NCBI RefSeq assembly: GCF_004299785.2
Contig: NZ_CP036246.2
Coordinates: 1,860,001 to 1,924,000 of the forward strand
Source: Arcobacter porcinus
GTDB lineage: Bacteria > Campylobacterota > Campylobacteria > Campylobacterales > Arcobacteraceae
Length of the DNA stretch: 64,000 bases
Reading direction: 5' to 3'
Shown piece by piece: positions 63,597 to 64,000 of this stretch. The position numbers and the translations under genes are program-made. Position 1 is the stretch's first letter. Each line of letters begins with the position of its first letter. The notes under the pieces were generated by a model. It was given only the letters and a program-made list of their open reading frames with translations. It was not told where the DNA came from and made no database searches.

Positions 63597-64000
63597 TTGA
63601 AAAAAAGATTAATAAACCCTAAGTTTATAACAACAATTTCACTAATTGTAATTTTATGTTATATGGCTATTGATATGTATCTAGCTTCAATGCCTGATAT
63701 TGCAACATATTTCCAAACTTCATATGCAAAAGTACAGCTTTCACTTACTTTTTATCTTTTTGCTTTGGGAATTGGACAACTGTTTTTTGGACCACTTATT
63801 GACTATTTTGGAAGAAAAAAGCTTCTTCTATTTGGTTTTTTAGTTTATGCTTTTTGTTCATATTTGATCACAACTGCATCAAGCGTTGAGATATTTTTAT
63901 TTTATAGAATAATCCAAGGGTTAGGAGTATCTTTAACTTATGTTTCATTAATAAGTATGATAAGAGATGTTTCAAAAGGAAAAGTAGCAGCAAAAATATT
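63597..64000 (+). CDS. Bcr/CflA-type MFS transporter, N-terminal part (partial)
   Basis: An open frame that runs off the window after 134 codons. It begins at TTG (63597), one base after the nfo stop, with AGGAAA inside the nfo end as ribosome-binding site; no ATG gives the first helix. LIVILCYMAIDMYLASMPDI is the first helix with the conserved Asp of Bcr/CflA proteins. GPLIDYFGRKKLLLFGFLVY is the MFS loop 2-3 motif, and FYRIIQGLGVSLTYVSLISM is helix 4-5. Members export drugs such as bicyclomycin, or other small molecules. The substrate is unknown. Confidence 0.87.
   Translation, partial: MKKRLINPKFITTISLIVILCYMAIDMYLASMPDIATYFQTSYAKVQLSLTFYLFALGIGQLFFGPLIDYFGRKKLLLFGFLVYAFCSYLITTASSVEIFLFYRIIQGLGVSLTYVSLISMIRDVSKGKVAAKI

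Overview
The window is very AT-rich and looks like chromosome from Arcobacter/Aliarcobacter or a close relative in the Campylobacterota. The evidence is the gene content: a Wolinella/Helicobacter-type HydABCDE uptake hydrogenase, short tandem flagellins followed by a motility accessory factor and a pseudaminic acid (pse) cluster, a pheA-hisC-dxs order reminiscent of Campylobacter jejuni, and an AT-rich codon style throughout. Genes are tightly packed. No intergenic gap exceeds 300 bases, and I saw no rRNA, tRNA, CRISPR array or intact insertion sequence.

Layout. 1-3.2 kb: end of pheA, then hisC and dxs. 3.3-9.9 kb: a periplasmic di-haem cytochrome c peroxidase, a Maf nucleotide pyrophosphatase, several membrane transporters (an unassigned carrier, MarC, SLC13/DASS, TauE/SafE) and an SGNH hydrolase. 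9.9-12 kb: DsbD and a periplasmic thioredoxin-like partner. 12-16 kb: a RimK-type ligase with a RimK-linked protease-like protein, a GGDEF-EAL protein and Psd. 16-21.2 kb: two odd small proteins, MltA, and the hrcA-grpE-dnaK heat-shock operon with a CIRCE operator lying against a near-consensus sigma-70 promoter.

21-38.4 kb is a nickel/hydrogenase block, almost all on the minus strand: the energy-coupling-factor nickel importer nikKMLQO, the maturation genes hypBCD-EA and hypF, and the structural and processing genes hydABCDE. It holds three unexpected passengers: a KAP-like P-loop NTPase and a MazG-like pyrophosphohydrolase between hypD and hypE, and a transposase-derived, apparently catalytically dead zinc-ribbon protein between hypB and hypF. 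An identical 18-base sequence lies upstream of both nikK and hypB, which suggests shared control of nickel import and enzyme maturation.

38.4-48.6 kb is housekeeping: truA, an LptF/LptG permease, a prepilin-peptidase-like protein, uppS, coaBC, glmU, a large ankyrin protein, a Suv3-like helicase and trmA. 48.8-59.7 kb is a flagellin and flagellin-glycosylation island: flaA and flaB, each preceded by the same 16-base element, then motility accessory factor, a PIG-L deacetylase, a formyltransferase and pseI-H-G-F-C-B. The deacetylase/formyltransferase pair suggests that the pseudaminic acid is further modified, plausibly N-formylated. The window closes with a small hypothetical gene, recA, an SNF-family transporter, nfo under a Fur-like box, and the start of a Bcr/CflA-type MFS transporter.

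My strongest candidates for undescribed biology are the passengers and the shared repeat in the hydrogenase block, and the deacetylase/formyltransferase branch of the pse island. Functional statements rest on motifs read by eye. No database search was possible.
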